From Euryarchaeota archaeon UBA202 (GTDB lineage: Archaea > Thermoplasmatota > E2 > UBA202): a stretch of 17,760 bases of DNA. The notes beneath the pieces were generated by a model. That model saw only the letters and a list, made by a program, of their open reading frames with translations. It searched no databases and had not been told where the DNA came from. The stretch is from contig DAQA01000031.1 in the NCBI GenBank assembly GCA_002502685.1, forward strand, positions 37,159 to 54,918. Direction: 5' to 3'. Position numbers and translations under genes: made by a program. Below, piece by piece: positions 6,841 to 14,218 of the stretch (within the stretch, counting starts at the first letter, position 1; the number at the start of each line of letters is the position of its first letter).

Positions 6841-8085
6841 TTATCTAATAATATCTATCCCATGCTCCTGATGGGTATCGGTTTCATGTTCCATCGATGA
6901 GCCCAATATTTGCTTGGACTTAACACCTGTAAGCACAATAAGGGCCCGTATCGATTTTTTCAAAGATTTGTCCAAGGATGCACCCCAGATAATAGTCGCA
7001 TCAGGGCTAATCCGTGAATAAAGCTCTTCAACCACTCCCTCTGCCTCCTTAATGGTCATATCCTCACCACCAATAACATTAACCAGGGCTCCTGTGGCAT
7101 GGCTCACATCCACATCCAACAGTGGCGAATTAAGGGCCTCTGAGACAGCATCAACAGCCCGATTTTCACTATCTGATTCACCCATGCCAATCATGGCGAC
7201 ACCTCCCCGTTCCATGATGGTTTTAAGATCAGCAAAATCAAGATTGATAAGACCCGGAATGGTAATCATTTCAGTAATTCCCTTGATACTCCGCATCAAG
7301 ATTTCATCAGTGACCTTGAAGGCAGCATTAAGCGGGAGACGCGGAGCCAACTCCAGAAGCTTATCATTGGGAACAACAATAACAGTGTCACAAAGCTCCC
7401 GTAACTGGGCTAAGCCACCCTGTGCATTATCCATTCTAATTCGACCTTCCACACTGAAAGGAAGGGTAACAATAGCAAGAGTCAACGCGCCTTCACCCCG
7501 GGCAAGTTTTGCCACAACAGGCGAGGCACCAGTTCCTGTACCCCCACCGAGTCCACAGGTAATAAAAACCATGTCAGACCCTTGGATGACCTGACGGATG
7601 TCAGCCTCACTTTCCACAGCAGCCTCCTTCCCCAATTGAGGAAGGGAACCCGCGCCTAGCCCCCGAGTGATATGTCGGCCAATTAATATTTTATGGGGAG
7701 AATTTGTGGAGAGGAGATGTTGAGCATCTGTATTCAGAGCGATAAGGTCTGCACCGTGAACAGATTCTTCTACACAGTGAGCAATGGTATTAGTACCTGC
7801 GCCTCCACATCCAATAACCTTAATTGTGGTGGTTAATCCTTCAAGGATTTTTTCCAATCCCTCATCTTTATCACTGGGAGAATATTTTTCTTTTTTGTGT
7901 GGGACAGCAGGTGTAATAGTTTCCTTTTGATCTGTTTCCCAGAGTGATGAACCCGGGATGTCCTCAGGTTCATTTTCTTGCGGGGATTCCAGTTTCTTTG
8001 GGGGATTGCTGTTTTTATACTCTCTCTTGTCCTGTGCTTCCTCGAATCGTAATTTGGAGAGAGTATTTTCCACAATCTTTTTCAT
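6841..8085 (-). CDS. ftsZ: Cell division GTPase FtsZ (FtsZ1-like)
   Basis: Tubulin-family GTPase that polymerises at the division site. Nucleotide-binding GCGGAGTNT is at about residues 92-100, the tubulin signature GGGTGTG at about 180-186, and the catalytic T7 loop NLDFADLKTIM from about 281, with both acidic residues present. The sequences DTVIVVPNDKLL, GGVAMIGMGESDS and AEGVVEELYSRI match the archaeal FtsZ1 pattern better than FtsZ2. An ATG exists at 8115, but 8085 (MKKIVENTLSKL) fits the family N-terminus, and a TATA-like box at 8121-8129 would place the transcript start between the two. Residues about 20-85 form a hydrophilic, low-complexity extension before the GTPase domain. First gene of ftsZ-secE-spt5-rpl11. 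Confidence 0.96.
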   Translation of the reverse strand: MKKIVENTLSKLRFEEAQDKREYKNSNPPKKLESPQENEPEDIPGSSLWETDQKETITPAVPHKKEKYSPSDKDEGLEKILEGLTTTIKVIGCGGAGTNTIAHCVEESVHGADLIALNTDAQHLLSTNSPHKILIGRHITRGLGAGSLPQLGKEAAVESEADIRQVIQGSDMVFITCGLGGGTGTGASPVVAKLARGEGALTLAIVTLPFSVEGRIRMDNAQGGLAQLRELCDTVIVVPNDKLLELAPRLPLNAAFKVTDEILMRSIKGITEMITIPGLINLDFADLKTIMERGGVAMIGMGESDSENRAVDAVSEALNSPLLDVDVSHATGALVNVIGGEDMTIKEAEGVVEELYSRISPDATIIWGASLDKSLKKSIRALIVLTGVKSKQILGSSMEHETDTHQEHGIDIIR

Positions 8086-8120
8086 TTTAATCAGCTGACA
8101 ACAAGGTAAAGTCATTTCGT

Positions 8121-8129
8121 TTATTAAAA
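8121..8129 (-). promoter_or_regulatory. Candidate TATA box for the ftsZ operon
   Basis: On the minus strand the sequence reads CTTTTAATAA. With 25-base spacing, transcription would start near 8099. That removes the ATG at 8115 from the message and leaves a short leader before ATG 8085. It lies in the gap after trxB, so ftsZ need not depend on read-through. Confidence 0.4.
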
Positions 8130-8171
8130 GCTTTTGATTGGTGTTCCCTGAAATTTATCAAAATAACATGA

Positions 8172-9092
8172 CTAATAGTAAGGGTATTGTTTTCCTAAAA
8201 CTTCTGTAGAAGTCAAGGCTGCTACCGCGCCTTGCGCACAGGCAGTAATAATTTGTTTGACACCACCCGTAACATCACCAGCTGCATATATTCCTTTGAT
8301 ATTTGTTCTTTGGCTGTGATCAACCTTAATATATCCTTTGTCATCCAGTTCAATATCAAGGAGACGGGCAAGAGATGACTGGGGTATGTCACCTATCGAG
8401 ATAAAAACTCCATCAATGGGGAGATAGGTTTTTTTATTGGTGGCCACATTATGTATTTGTACCTTTTCCACTTTTGTGTCCCCTATAATTTGCTCGACTA
8501 CGCTATTAATGATGATGGTAATTCCCTTGGTCCGCATATCTTTTTCCAATGCTGCCTCTCCACGAAGAACATCTCGCCGGTGGATAAGGCTGACTTGGCA
8601 TCCAATTTGATGAAGATATAACGCTTCGATAAGGGCACTGTTTCCCCCACCGACAACAAGCACTTTTTTGTTTTTAAAAAAGAAGCCGTCACAGGTGGCA
8701 CAATAGGATAACCCTCTGCCTCTCAAATCCTGTTCCCCGGGAACCTTTAATTGTCTATGTTCTGTTCCGGTACACATCAAGAGCGCCTTGGTGGTATAGA
8801 CCCCCTGTGATGTTGTAAGACGTACACCATCAGTAATCTTTTCACTTTTTAGTACTTCTTCATTTTCCCTAATTTTGACCCATTGTTGGGCATGCTGTTT
8901 CATCTTCTCCATTAATTCAATACCGGGGATGCTGCTAAAACCCGTATAGTTTTCAATAACGGGTGCCTCGTTGACAAGGCCACCTCCCTGGTTTTTTTCA
9001 AAAATGACACACTGTATTCCCGCTCTGCTGGCATAGATTCCCGCAGTATATCCCGCGGGTCCTGCGCCAATAATAGCAAGTTCATAGTCCAT
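8172..9092 (-). CDS. trxB: Thioredoxin-disulfide reductase (NAD(P)H-dependent flavoprotein)
   Basis: Reduces thioredoxin-like proteins using a pyridine nucleotide through FAD and a redox disulfide. The first dinucleotide fold is at the N-terminus (AIIGAGPAGYTAGIYASRAG), the active-site pair is SYCATCDG, the second nucleotide fold is VVGGGNSALIEALYLHQIG followed by HRRDVLRGEAAL, and the FAD-binding GIYAAGDVTGGVKQIITACA lies near the C-terminus. The 306-residue length is standard for the low-molecular-weight class. I chose the start at 9092 (MDYELAIIGAGPAG): the 24 extra residues possible from 9164 precede the fold without family resemblance, and TATA-like sequence lies about 27 bases before 9092. 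The glutaredoxin- or F420-type relatives cannot be fully excluded, but the CATC motif supports TrxB. Divergent from thiL. Confidence 0.94.
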   Translation of the reverse strand: MDYELAIIGAGPAGYTAGIYASRAGIQCVIFEKNQGGGLVNEAPVIENYTGFSSIPGIELMEKMKQHAQQWVKIRENEEVLKSEKITDGVRLTTSQGVYTTKALLMCTGTEHRQLKVPGEQDLRGRGLSYCATCDGFFFKNKKVLVVGGGNSALIEALYLHQIGCQVSLIHRRDVLRGEAALEKDMRTKGITIIINSVVEQIIGDTKVEKVQIHNVATNKKTYLPIDGVFISIGDIPQSSLARLLDIELDDKGYIKVDHSQRTNIKGIYAAGDVTGGVKQIITACAQGAVAALTSTEVLGKQYPYY

Positions 9093-9115
9093 GATTTTCC
9101 AGGGATATAATAGGA

Positions 9116-9129
9116 CATATTTACATAAA
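9116..9129 (-). promoter_or_regulatory. Candidate TATA region for trxB
   Basis: The minus-strand sequence TTTATGTAAATATG lies 24-37 bases before the chosen trxB start, suggesting a leaderless message. It is within the roughly 105-base divergent gap shared with thiL, for which I see no convincing box. Confidence 0.3.
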
Positions 9130-9197
9130 CCTAACGGATACCCAATTTTTTTTATTAGTAACAAAAAAACTTATCCACTAAATGTTATTAATATGTG

Positions 9198-10166
9198 ATG
9201 AGAATTGCCGATATTGGAGAAAGAAAAGCAATACAAAGAATAGTTACCCATTTTCCAGACGGTGCACACTGGGGCATAGGAGACGATTGCGCTGCCATAA
9301 AGATAGGGAAACAATTGATTTTGGTTACCACCGATATGATCAGTGAAAAATTTCATATACCTTCGGGCGCGACAGGGTATCAAGTGGGTTGGTTTATTAC
9401 TGCGGTAAACCTTAGTGATATTGCAGCCAAAGCTGGACAACCAGTGGGTATGACTCTTGCCCTGGGTGTCCCCCGGTCATATGATATAGAATTTTTGGAG
9501 GATGTGGCACGGGGAGCCAATAGGTGCGCAGAGATGTATAAGATGGCCATTATCGGAGGGGATACCAAGGAGACAGAATCACTCGTTTTTGCAGGTACAG
9601 CTGTGGGAGTGGTGAATCAAGATGTGTTCATGCCACGGAAGGGAGCCCGGAGGGGTGATATTGTCTGTGTCACCGGTTCCCTTGGCAGCGCGGGAGCGGG
9701 ATTACATGTTCTAGATGACCAGAGGGGTAATGAAAAGGAAGCGATAAGCAAGATACTAGAGATTACTCCCCGGATTAGGGAAGGAATGGCGCTGGGATCG
9801 TTGGGTGGTGTGACTTCCTCAATGGATATTTCAGATGGAGTGGCCTCGTGTCTGTATCAATTACAAACGATTAATGATGTTGGTTTCCGGATTTGTGAAA
9901 AAAAAATTCCTGTTGCACGATATGCAAAAAAGATTTCTCGGGGAAATCGGGAAATGGAACGGAACTGGTCTTTATATGCGGGGGGTGACTATGAGTTATT
10001 GTGTACGATTAAAAAAGAGCAAGTATCCTTGGCCCAAGACTATGTTGCATCCGTGGGGGGCATCCTTTCTCCTATTGGAGAAGTAACCGATGGGGACAAA
10101 ATCTTGTTGGAAATAAAGGGAGAAAAACAAGTTTTGATGAATAAGGGATTTGAACATTTTAGGTAA
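9198..10166 (+). CDS. thiL: Thiamine-monophosphate kinase
   Basis: Phosphorylates thiamine monophosphate with ATP to give thiamine diphosphate, the last step of cofactor synthesis. Family blocks are in order: WGIGDDCAAI (ATP/Mg site), LVTTDMISEKFHIP, NLSDIAAKAGQPVGMTLALG, IIGGDTKETESLVFAGTAVG, RRGDIVCVTGSLGSAGAGL, SSMDISDGVASCLYQL, and YAGGDYELLCTI. These glycine/aspartate motifs are those of the PurM/ThiL fold. The length, 322 residues, is normal. Starts GTG 9195 and ATG 9198 are adjacent; ATG gives MRIADIGERKAI, which fits the family. It ends with TAA and is followed by an A/T-rich gap with T-runs at about 10290 and 10340 that may end transcription. Confidence 0.95.
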   Translation: MRIADIGERKAIQRIVTHFPDGAHWGIGDDCAAIKIGKQLILVTTDMISEKFHIPSGATGYQVGWFITAVNLSDIAAKAGQPVGMTLALGVPRSYDIEFLEDVARGANRCAEMYKMAIIGGDTKETESLVFAGTAVGVVNQDVFMPRKGARRGDIVCVTGSLGSAGAGLHVLDDQRGNEKEAISKILEITPRIREGMALGSLGGVTSSMDISDGVASCLYQLQTINDVGFRICEKKIPVARYAKKISRGNREMERNWSLYAGGDYELLCTIKKEQVSLAQDYVASVGGILSPIGEVTDGDKILLEIKGEKQVLMNKGFEHFR

Positions 10167-10433
10167 ATCATCTATCAATGGGCCCTAATAGGTCTTCGCG
10201 GGTGATGAATAGTGATATGGGCTTGTATGACATGAACAATAAAGAGATAGACAAAGCATACCTATGAGGAATAAATTTATCTGTCTAATTCTTTTTTAAC
10301 CATTATATGGATTAATGAGAATTGCTCTTCATCACTATTTTTTTTTAGGGGTATAGAACTAGGAGGGGTTTGGAAATTATTTTATATGTCGACCACTATA
10401 CACTATTATCTATAATTGTAGTTGGAGAATATA
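10167..10433. other. Gene-free gap between thiL and the HhH-MBL operon
   Basis: This 267-base stretch holds two T-runs on the plus strand (near 10288-10296 and 10339-10348), probably transcription ends for thiL, and a TATA-like TTTATATG at 10381-10388. A 20-codon ORF from 10203 (MNSDMGLYDM...) is too short and featureless to call. Confidence 0.5.
10381..10388 (+). promoter_or_regulatory. Candidate TATA box for the HhH-MBL operon
   Basis: TTTATATG lies 50 bases before the ATG at 10434. The predicted transcript start (about 10410) leaves a leader of about 24 bases that contains GGAG at 10424-10427, correctly spaced for ribosome binding. Confidence 0.45.
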
Positions 10434-10886
10434 ATGAAACCAAGTTTTATCAATGGAATTGGCAGTATGTATGAAAAAAAATTACGGAAGGCGGATATTA
10501 CACAGGCTGAGGAATTACGCCATATCGATGTCGATGCTCTCTTTGAGAGGACAGGAATTAGTACAAAAAACCTTAAAAAATGGAAAAAAAAGGCCCTGAA
10601 CATAGGTTTTCTTTCAGATATTGAGGGGATAGGGGCGGTGACAGAAAAAAAATTACACCAGGCTGGTATTCATGATTATCATACCCTTCAGAAGACAGAC
10701 ATAAAAAAACTAGAAGCGCGAACGGGTATCGATAGACAAAAGCTAGAGAGCTGGCAGGAGGCGGCATCCCGTCTAGAGGGAAAACCAGTTATAAAGGCTC
10801 GCTTGGCCAAGGAGTACACGGAGCCATCAATCTCTCCTAAAAAAGAGAGCCTGTGGGATAGATTTAAGGAATGGCTAAAAGGATAA
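10434..10886 (+). CDS. Tandem helix-hairpin-helix protein, probably nucleic-acid binding
   Basis: The 150-residue product consists of two similar units: FINGIGSMYEKKLRKADI with a following helix, and DIEGIGAVTEKKLHQAGI with a following helix. Each contains the GIG hairpin of helix-hairpin-helix motifs and a matching second half (LFERTGISTKNLKKW and LEARTGIDRQKLESW). The repeat period is about 55 residues, so an internal duplication is clear. The pattern resembles DUF4332-like HhH domains, which bind DNA or RNA backbone non-specifically. The last 30 residues are charged (KESLWDRFKEWLKG). The start at ATG 10434 is preferred over TTG 10422 because GGAG sits six bases upstream. The gene ends three bases before the metallo-hydrolase gene: an operon. 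The actual substrate is unknown. Confidence 0.8.
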   Translation: MKPSFINGIGSMYEKKLRKADITQAEELRHIDVDALFERTGISTKNLKKWKKKALNIGFLSDIEGIGAVTEKKLHQAGIHDYHTLQKTDIKKLEARTGIDRQKLESWQEAASRLEGKPVIKARLAKEYTEPSISPKKESLWDRFKEWLKG

Positions 10887-10889
10887 AGA

Positions 10890-11531
10890 ATGTTACGGAT
10901 TAGATGGCATGGACATTCCTGTTTTGAGATAAAAAATGAAAAAACAATAGTGATTGACCCTCATGATGGCAAATCAATTGGAATAAAGGTTCCCCAGGCT
11001 GAAGCTGATGTGGTCTTGATAACCCATGACCACTACGACCATAATTCATATAAGACCGTTGAAACAAAGGGAATAAAAATTATCCGTGGCGGAAACCGGA
11101 CTATTCAAGGAATAAAGATACAATCACTTCGTGCATTTCATGATCAAGAAGAGGGGAAAAAACGAGGAGAGATAAATATGTATAAAATCCTCGTGGATAG
11201 CCTTCAGTTGTGCCATGTAGGTGATCTTGGCCATCTCCTAGATGATACAACCTTGCGCAAGATAGAGAATGTGGATATCCTTTTTGTTCCCGTGGGTGGA
11301 ACCTTCACCATTGATGCATCACAGGCCATGACCCTGATTGATGCTGTTCACCCTCGGGTTGCTGTTCCCATGCATTATAAAATTGGGGGATTATCCCTGC
11401 CGATTGACAGAGTCACTTCATTTTTAACCCTGGCTGAAAAAAGATATGACATTCAACATGTGGATAATGAAATAGAGATGAATAAAGACGATTTGCCTGA
11501 TAAAACAGAGATCTGGGTATTCAGCCTCTAG
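10890..11531 (+). CDS. UlaG/UPF0173-like metallo-beta-lactamase-fold hydrolase
   Basis: A 213-residue metal-dependent hydrolase of the small beta-lactamase-fold group that includes UlaG and UPF0173 proteins. The N-terminus MLRIRWHGHSCFEIKNE has the family's WxGHSCF pattern. The metal motif THDHYDHN has His46, His48, Asp50 and His51. Further likely ligands are His84 (AFHD), His109 and Asp112 (CHVGDLGH), and His162 (PMHYK). All expected ligands are visible, so it should be active; the substrate (phosphoester, lactone or nucleotide) cannot be told. AAAGGAT upstream provides a ribosome site within the end of the HhH gene. Its end overlaps the oppositely oriented zinc-ribbon gene by 11 bases. Confidence 0.88.
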   Translation: MLRIRWHGHSCFEIKNEKTIVIDPHDGKSIGIKVPQAEADVVLITHDHYDHNSYKTVETKGIKIIRGGNRTIQGIKIQSLRAFHDQEEGKKRGEINMYKILVDSLQLCHVGDLGHLLDDTTLRKIENVDILFVPVGGTFTIDASQAMTLIDAVHPRVAVPMHYKIGGLSLPIDRVTSFLTLAEKRYDIQHVDNEIEMNKDDLPDKTEIWVFSL

Positions 11532-11850
11532 CGCGGAGAAGACGATCCACAGATTTTTCAATATGGATCAGCTGCCGGGGGGGGTCAAAGGTAGAAATCA
11601 CGGCGATGTCTTGGACGCGAGGATGATGAAGCTCTTGGGATTTACCATAAATGGTTTCATCAACGACTTCTTGAAATTCCTTTCTATTGATCTGTTCCTC
11701 ATGGTACCCAAGATCCATGTTTCTGTTCGGCTGGTTAACCACCTCAAATATCAAGGAGGCGTGACACTGTGGGCATACCCCTTTCTTTTTGACAATGGGT
11801 ATCTTAAATTTTTTTCCACATTGCGGACATACAACAAGAGCCTGCACCAT
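11521..11850 (-). CDS. Small zinc-ribbon protein (109 residues)
   Basis: The N-terminal 35 residues form one zinc ribbon: CPQCG (Cys8, Cys11) and CPQCH (Cys26, Cys29) separated by 14 residues with FKIPIVKKKGV between, the layout of MJ0042/transcription-factor-type ribbons. The rest (about 75 residues) is polar with no recognisable domain, containing EEQINRKEFQEVVDETIYGK and DIAVISTFDPPRQL. No signal peptide or membrane segment. It could be a nucleic-acid or protein adaptor; no function can be assigned. A TATA-like sequence TTAATAAA on the minus strand lies about 28 bases upstream of the ATG. It ends with TGA, overlapping the 3' end of the metallo-hydrolase gene tail to tail. Confidence 0.8.
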   Translation of the reverse strand: MVQALVVCPQCGKKFKIPIVKKKGVCPQCHASLIFEVVNQPNRNMDLGYHEEQINRKEFQEVVDETIYGKSQELHHPRVQDIAVISTFDPPRQLIHIEKSVDRLLRARG

Positions 11851-11873
11851 AGGATAATAGTAAATGGATCAAT

Positions 11874-11882
11874 CTTTATTAA
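11874..11882 (-). promoter_or_regulatory. Candidate TATA box for the zinc-ribbon gene
   Basis: Minus-strand GTTAATAAAG is centred 28 bases before the start codon at 11850, consistent with leaderless transcription. Confidence 0.35.
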
Positions 11883-11924
11883 CTATTGCGGTAAACAAAA
11901 TACCAGAGAATAAACTTCTATATG

Positions 11925-12048
11925 CACAAAAAAAAAAATAGAATCAGGGATAAAGCAAATGTTCCTGCTAAAAAAAAAATACCGAAAATGATGGAGGGGG
12001 AATAAAGAAAAAAACACTAAAAAAAAAAGAATGAGGAAAAGAAAATCC
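11925..12048 (-). terminator. Multiple T-runs downstream of the propeller/PKD gene
   Basis: On the minus strand this region contains four runs of 7-11 T (plus-strand A-runs near 11928, 11971, 12008 and 12020), immediately after the TAG of the large gene. Archaeal transcription ends at such T-tracts without needing a hairpin. Confidence 0.5.
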
Positions 12049-13971
12049 CTACCAGGGACAAACAATGGACATGTGTATACCTAGATTACCAAGATTTCTG
12101 AAAAGCACATGGATGAGATCATAGACTAGTTCTATCCAGTGGGAAGGCAGGCAGGGAAGCGCAACAATCAGGGATTCTGACCATTCACTCTCCAGTGTAT
12201 GATCATCCCGGGCCTTTACACGAAGGTGATATGTCCCTGGTGTTGCCCATGTATGTGACCGGGTAATAGGCTCTCCTGATGTACAGGGACCAATCCAATC
12301 AGTGTCTGTGTTATCACCCCAGTCAAATAGATAATAAACCATGTCATTATCAGGGTCTGTAGTGGAGGTGGAGTAGGAATACGGTTTCCGGATTTTTCCT
12401 GATTCAGACCCGATTGGGCGCTGGGGTATAGCCGGGGGAGAATTAGAGGAAATAACCAGGGGGACAAGGGGTGAATAATGACTGTGTCCACCCTCCCGGT
12501 TTTGCGCCTTGACGCGGAGATAATATGTCCCGGGAATATCCCAGGTGTGACAGGCTTCTTGGATAGTTCCCGAGGATGAATAGTTTGTCCAGGTGCCTGT
12601 ACCATCACCCCAATCAAAATAATATTTTATCTGTAACCCCTGTGGATCCAGTGTGCTGGTGGAATAAGTGTAGGATACATTGGTGACGCCAATGGATGGA
12701 CCCTGTGGCGTTGTGGGTGTCTCAGGTGGAAGACTGGGAGGCGCAATTTTAATGAGCCAGACATTACAGGATCTGGGGTCCGCAGACCATGTGTCTCCTG
12801 CGATAATATAGCCGCCGTCCATGGTTTGTTGGACAGCCCGTCCCCAATCACTATTTAGTCCCCCATAGGTTTTATTCCAAAGAAGATCACCCTTAGGGTT
12901 TGTTTTTATTATTAGGATATCCTCTTTTTGTGCATTATTGGAGTAGGTATAGCCCACAAGGATATATCCTTCATCAAATGTTTGTCTTACCGAAAAACCG
13001 TAATCACCTTTGAATCCTCCATATGTTTTCTGAAATTGGACCATGCCCTCATGATTTGTTTTGATGAGAAGCATATCATTACCACGGCGGGTATCTGTCC
13101 ATCCCCCAATAATGTATCCGTGGTCACTAGTTTCCTGGACACAATAGGCTCTATTGGCATAGAGATCACCATAGGTTTTTTCCCAATCTATATTTCCCTT
13201 ACTGTCAGTTTTAATGAGCCACACATTGTCATCCCCTTCCCCCTGTGAGGCCGTATAACCCGTGATGATATAGCCACCATCAGTGGTTTGTTGGACTGAT
13301 TGGGCTGTATCCCGGGCAGTGCCCCCAAGGATTTTTTCCCATTCCATGGTTCCTTTATTGTCTGTCTTTATAATCCATGCGTCACCTGCTTGATTGCTTC
13401 CTTTAAATCCCGCGATGATATAGCCGCCATCAGATGATTCATAGACTGAATGGCTCCATTCCGTGGTACTATCACCATATGTCTGCTGCCAGAGTACGTC
13501 CCCTAGAGAATTTGTTTTGATTAACCAGACATCCTTATCCCCTTTTCCATGGGACATGGTATAGCCCACAATGATATAGCCACCATCCTGGGTCAACTGA
13601 ACATCATATCCGTAATCCTCCCGAACGCCGCCATATGATTTAATCCATATGGCTTGCCCGTGGTTATCTGTTTTAATTAACCATATATCGCCAAATGAGC
13701 CATAGGAATATGTGAAACCCGTTATAATGTATCCACCATCAGGTGTCTGTAAAACGGAACGGGCATAATCAGAATCTAAACCCCCGATTTTTATTATCCA
13801 CTCAGTGACCGGGGCATCACAGGTATACCAAGTATTCACTGTATCAAGAGAAAAAGGACAAGTTTCTTCCCCATCGCAAGAAATATCTATAAAGCTGAGT
13901 GTACCCGAAAGAGCATAAAGGCATCCGATAACCGCAATAACACAGCTGAGCCGTAACCAATAGTTATTCAT
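12049..13971 (-). CDS. Exported seven-repeat beta-propeller protein with two PKD-like domains
   Basis: A 640-residue cell-surface or secreted protein. The N-terminus has a hydrophobic segment (RLSCVIAVIGCLYALSGTL) that can act as signal peptide or anchor. Residues about 57-410 hold seven copies of a 51-residue unit, each with a core like DGGYIITGYT...DVWLIKTD..G...W..TYGG; the GGYI-type cores fall at about residues 79, 130, 182, 232, 285, 335 and 387. Seven units suggest a closed seven-bladed propeller. Two PKD-like domains follow (about 415-507 and 512-605), each with YSYSTST-DP, FDWGD and HTW...PGTYxLRVKA. The tail (WIELVYDLIHVLFRNLGNLG) is amphipathic. Such proteins are common in uncultured Thermoplasmatota and probably serve in surface or matrix adhesion; no enzymatic site is visible. 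It ends with TAG. Confidence 0.9.
   Translation of the reverse strand: MNNYWLRLSCVIAVIGCLYALSGTLSFIDISCDGEETCPFSLDTVNTWYTCDAPVTEWIIKIGGLDSDYARSVLQTPDGGYIITGFTYSYGSFGDIWLIKTDNHGQAIWIKSYGGVREDYGYDVQLTQDGGYIIVGYTMSHGKGDKDVWLIKTNSLGDVLWQQTYGDSTTEWSHSVYESSDGGYIIAGFKGSNQAGDAWIIKTDNKGTMEWEKILGGTARDTAQSVQQTTDGGYIITGYTASQGEGDDNVWLIKTDSKGNIDWEKTYGDLYANRAYCVQETSDHGYIIGGWTDTRRGNDMLLIKTNHEGMVQFQKTYGGFKGDYGFSVRQTFDEGYILVGYTYSNNAQKEDILIIKTNPKGDLLWNKTYGGLNSDWGRAVQQTMDGGYIIAGDTWSADPRSCNVWLIKIAPPSLPPETPTTPQGPSIGVTNVSYTYSTSTLDPQGLQIKYYFDWGDGTGTWTNYSSSGTIQEACHTWDIPGTYYLRVKAQNREGGHSHYSPLVPLVISSNSPPAIPQRPIGSESGKIRKPYSYSTSTTDPDNDMVYYLFDWGDNTDTDWIGPCTSGEPITRSHTWATPGTYHLRVKARDDHTLESEWSESLIVALPCLPSHWIELVYDLIHVLFRNLGNLGIHMSIVCPW
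12742..13803 (-). repeat. Seven coding tandem repeats of about 153 bp
   Basis: These are the propeller blades of the exported protein: seven diverged units of about 51 codons. Conserved pieces at the DNA level include the plus-strand words for GGYII (tatagccgccatc-like) and LIKT. Blades 5 and 6 are the most diverged (HGYIIGGW, EGYILVGY). Confidence 0.85.
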
Positions 13972-14006
13972 TGTTTGCCTGCCACATACCCTGTATAGTT
14001 AGGGAT

Positions 14007-14014
14007 TATTAAAT
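14007..14014 (-). promoter_or_regulatory. Candidate TATA box for the propeller/PKD gene
   Basis: Minus-strand TTTAATAA is centred about 39 bases upstream of the ATG at 13971, giving a predicted leader of about 12 bases. Confidence 0.35.
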
Positions 14015-14158
14015 CTTACTCCCCCTTCCTTCTACCGTTAAGACAGTATGAATGTAACATAGGATAGATAAAAAAAACCATTAAAAAAATTTAGGTGGTC
14101 TAATATCAACAAGAAATATGGAAAAAAAAAGAGAAGAGAGTAAGGAAAGGAGTGACCA

Positions 14159-14206
14159 GTTAAAAAAAAAATTAAGGCACCATGGAGGGGTGTCAAAAAA
14201 AGTCCT
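14159..14206 (-). terminator. T-runs downstream of the response regulator gene
   Basis: After the TAA at 14219, the minus strand has runs of 7 and 10 T (plus-strand A-runs near 14196-14202 and 14161-14170) flanking a weak 6-bp hairpin (GGCACC/GGTGTC with one wobble, 14175-14192). A likely transcription end. Confidence 0.45.
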
Positions 14207-14218
14207 CCAATAAAATCC

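Noticed and set aside
7052..7594. 180-codon plus-strand ORF opposite ftsZ
   Set aside because: It is the antisense shadow of a strongly conserved gene; its composition is serine/proline/arginine-rich with no family signal.
12928..13248. 106-codon plus-strand ORF opposite the propeller gene
   Set aside because: It mirrors the coding repeats of the real gene and shows no independent motif or promoter.
12742..13803. Possible CRISPR-like array because of regular spacing
   Set aside because: The period of about 153 bp, diverged units and an intact reading frame show coding propeller repeats; no short identical repeats with unique spacers exist anywhere in the window.
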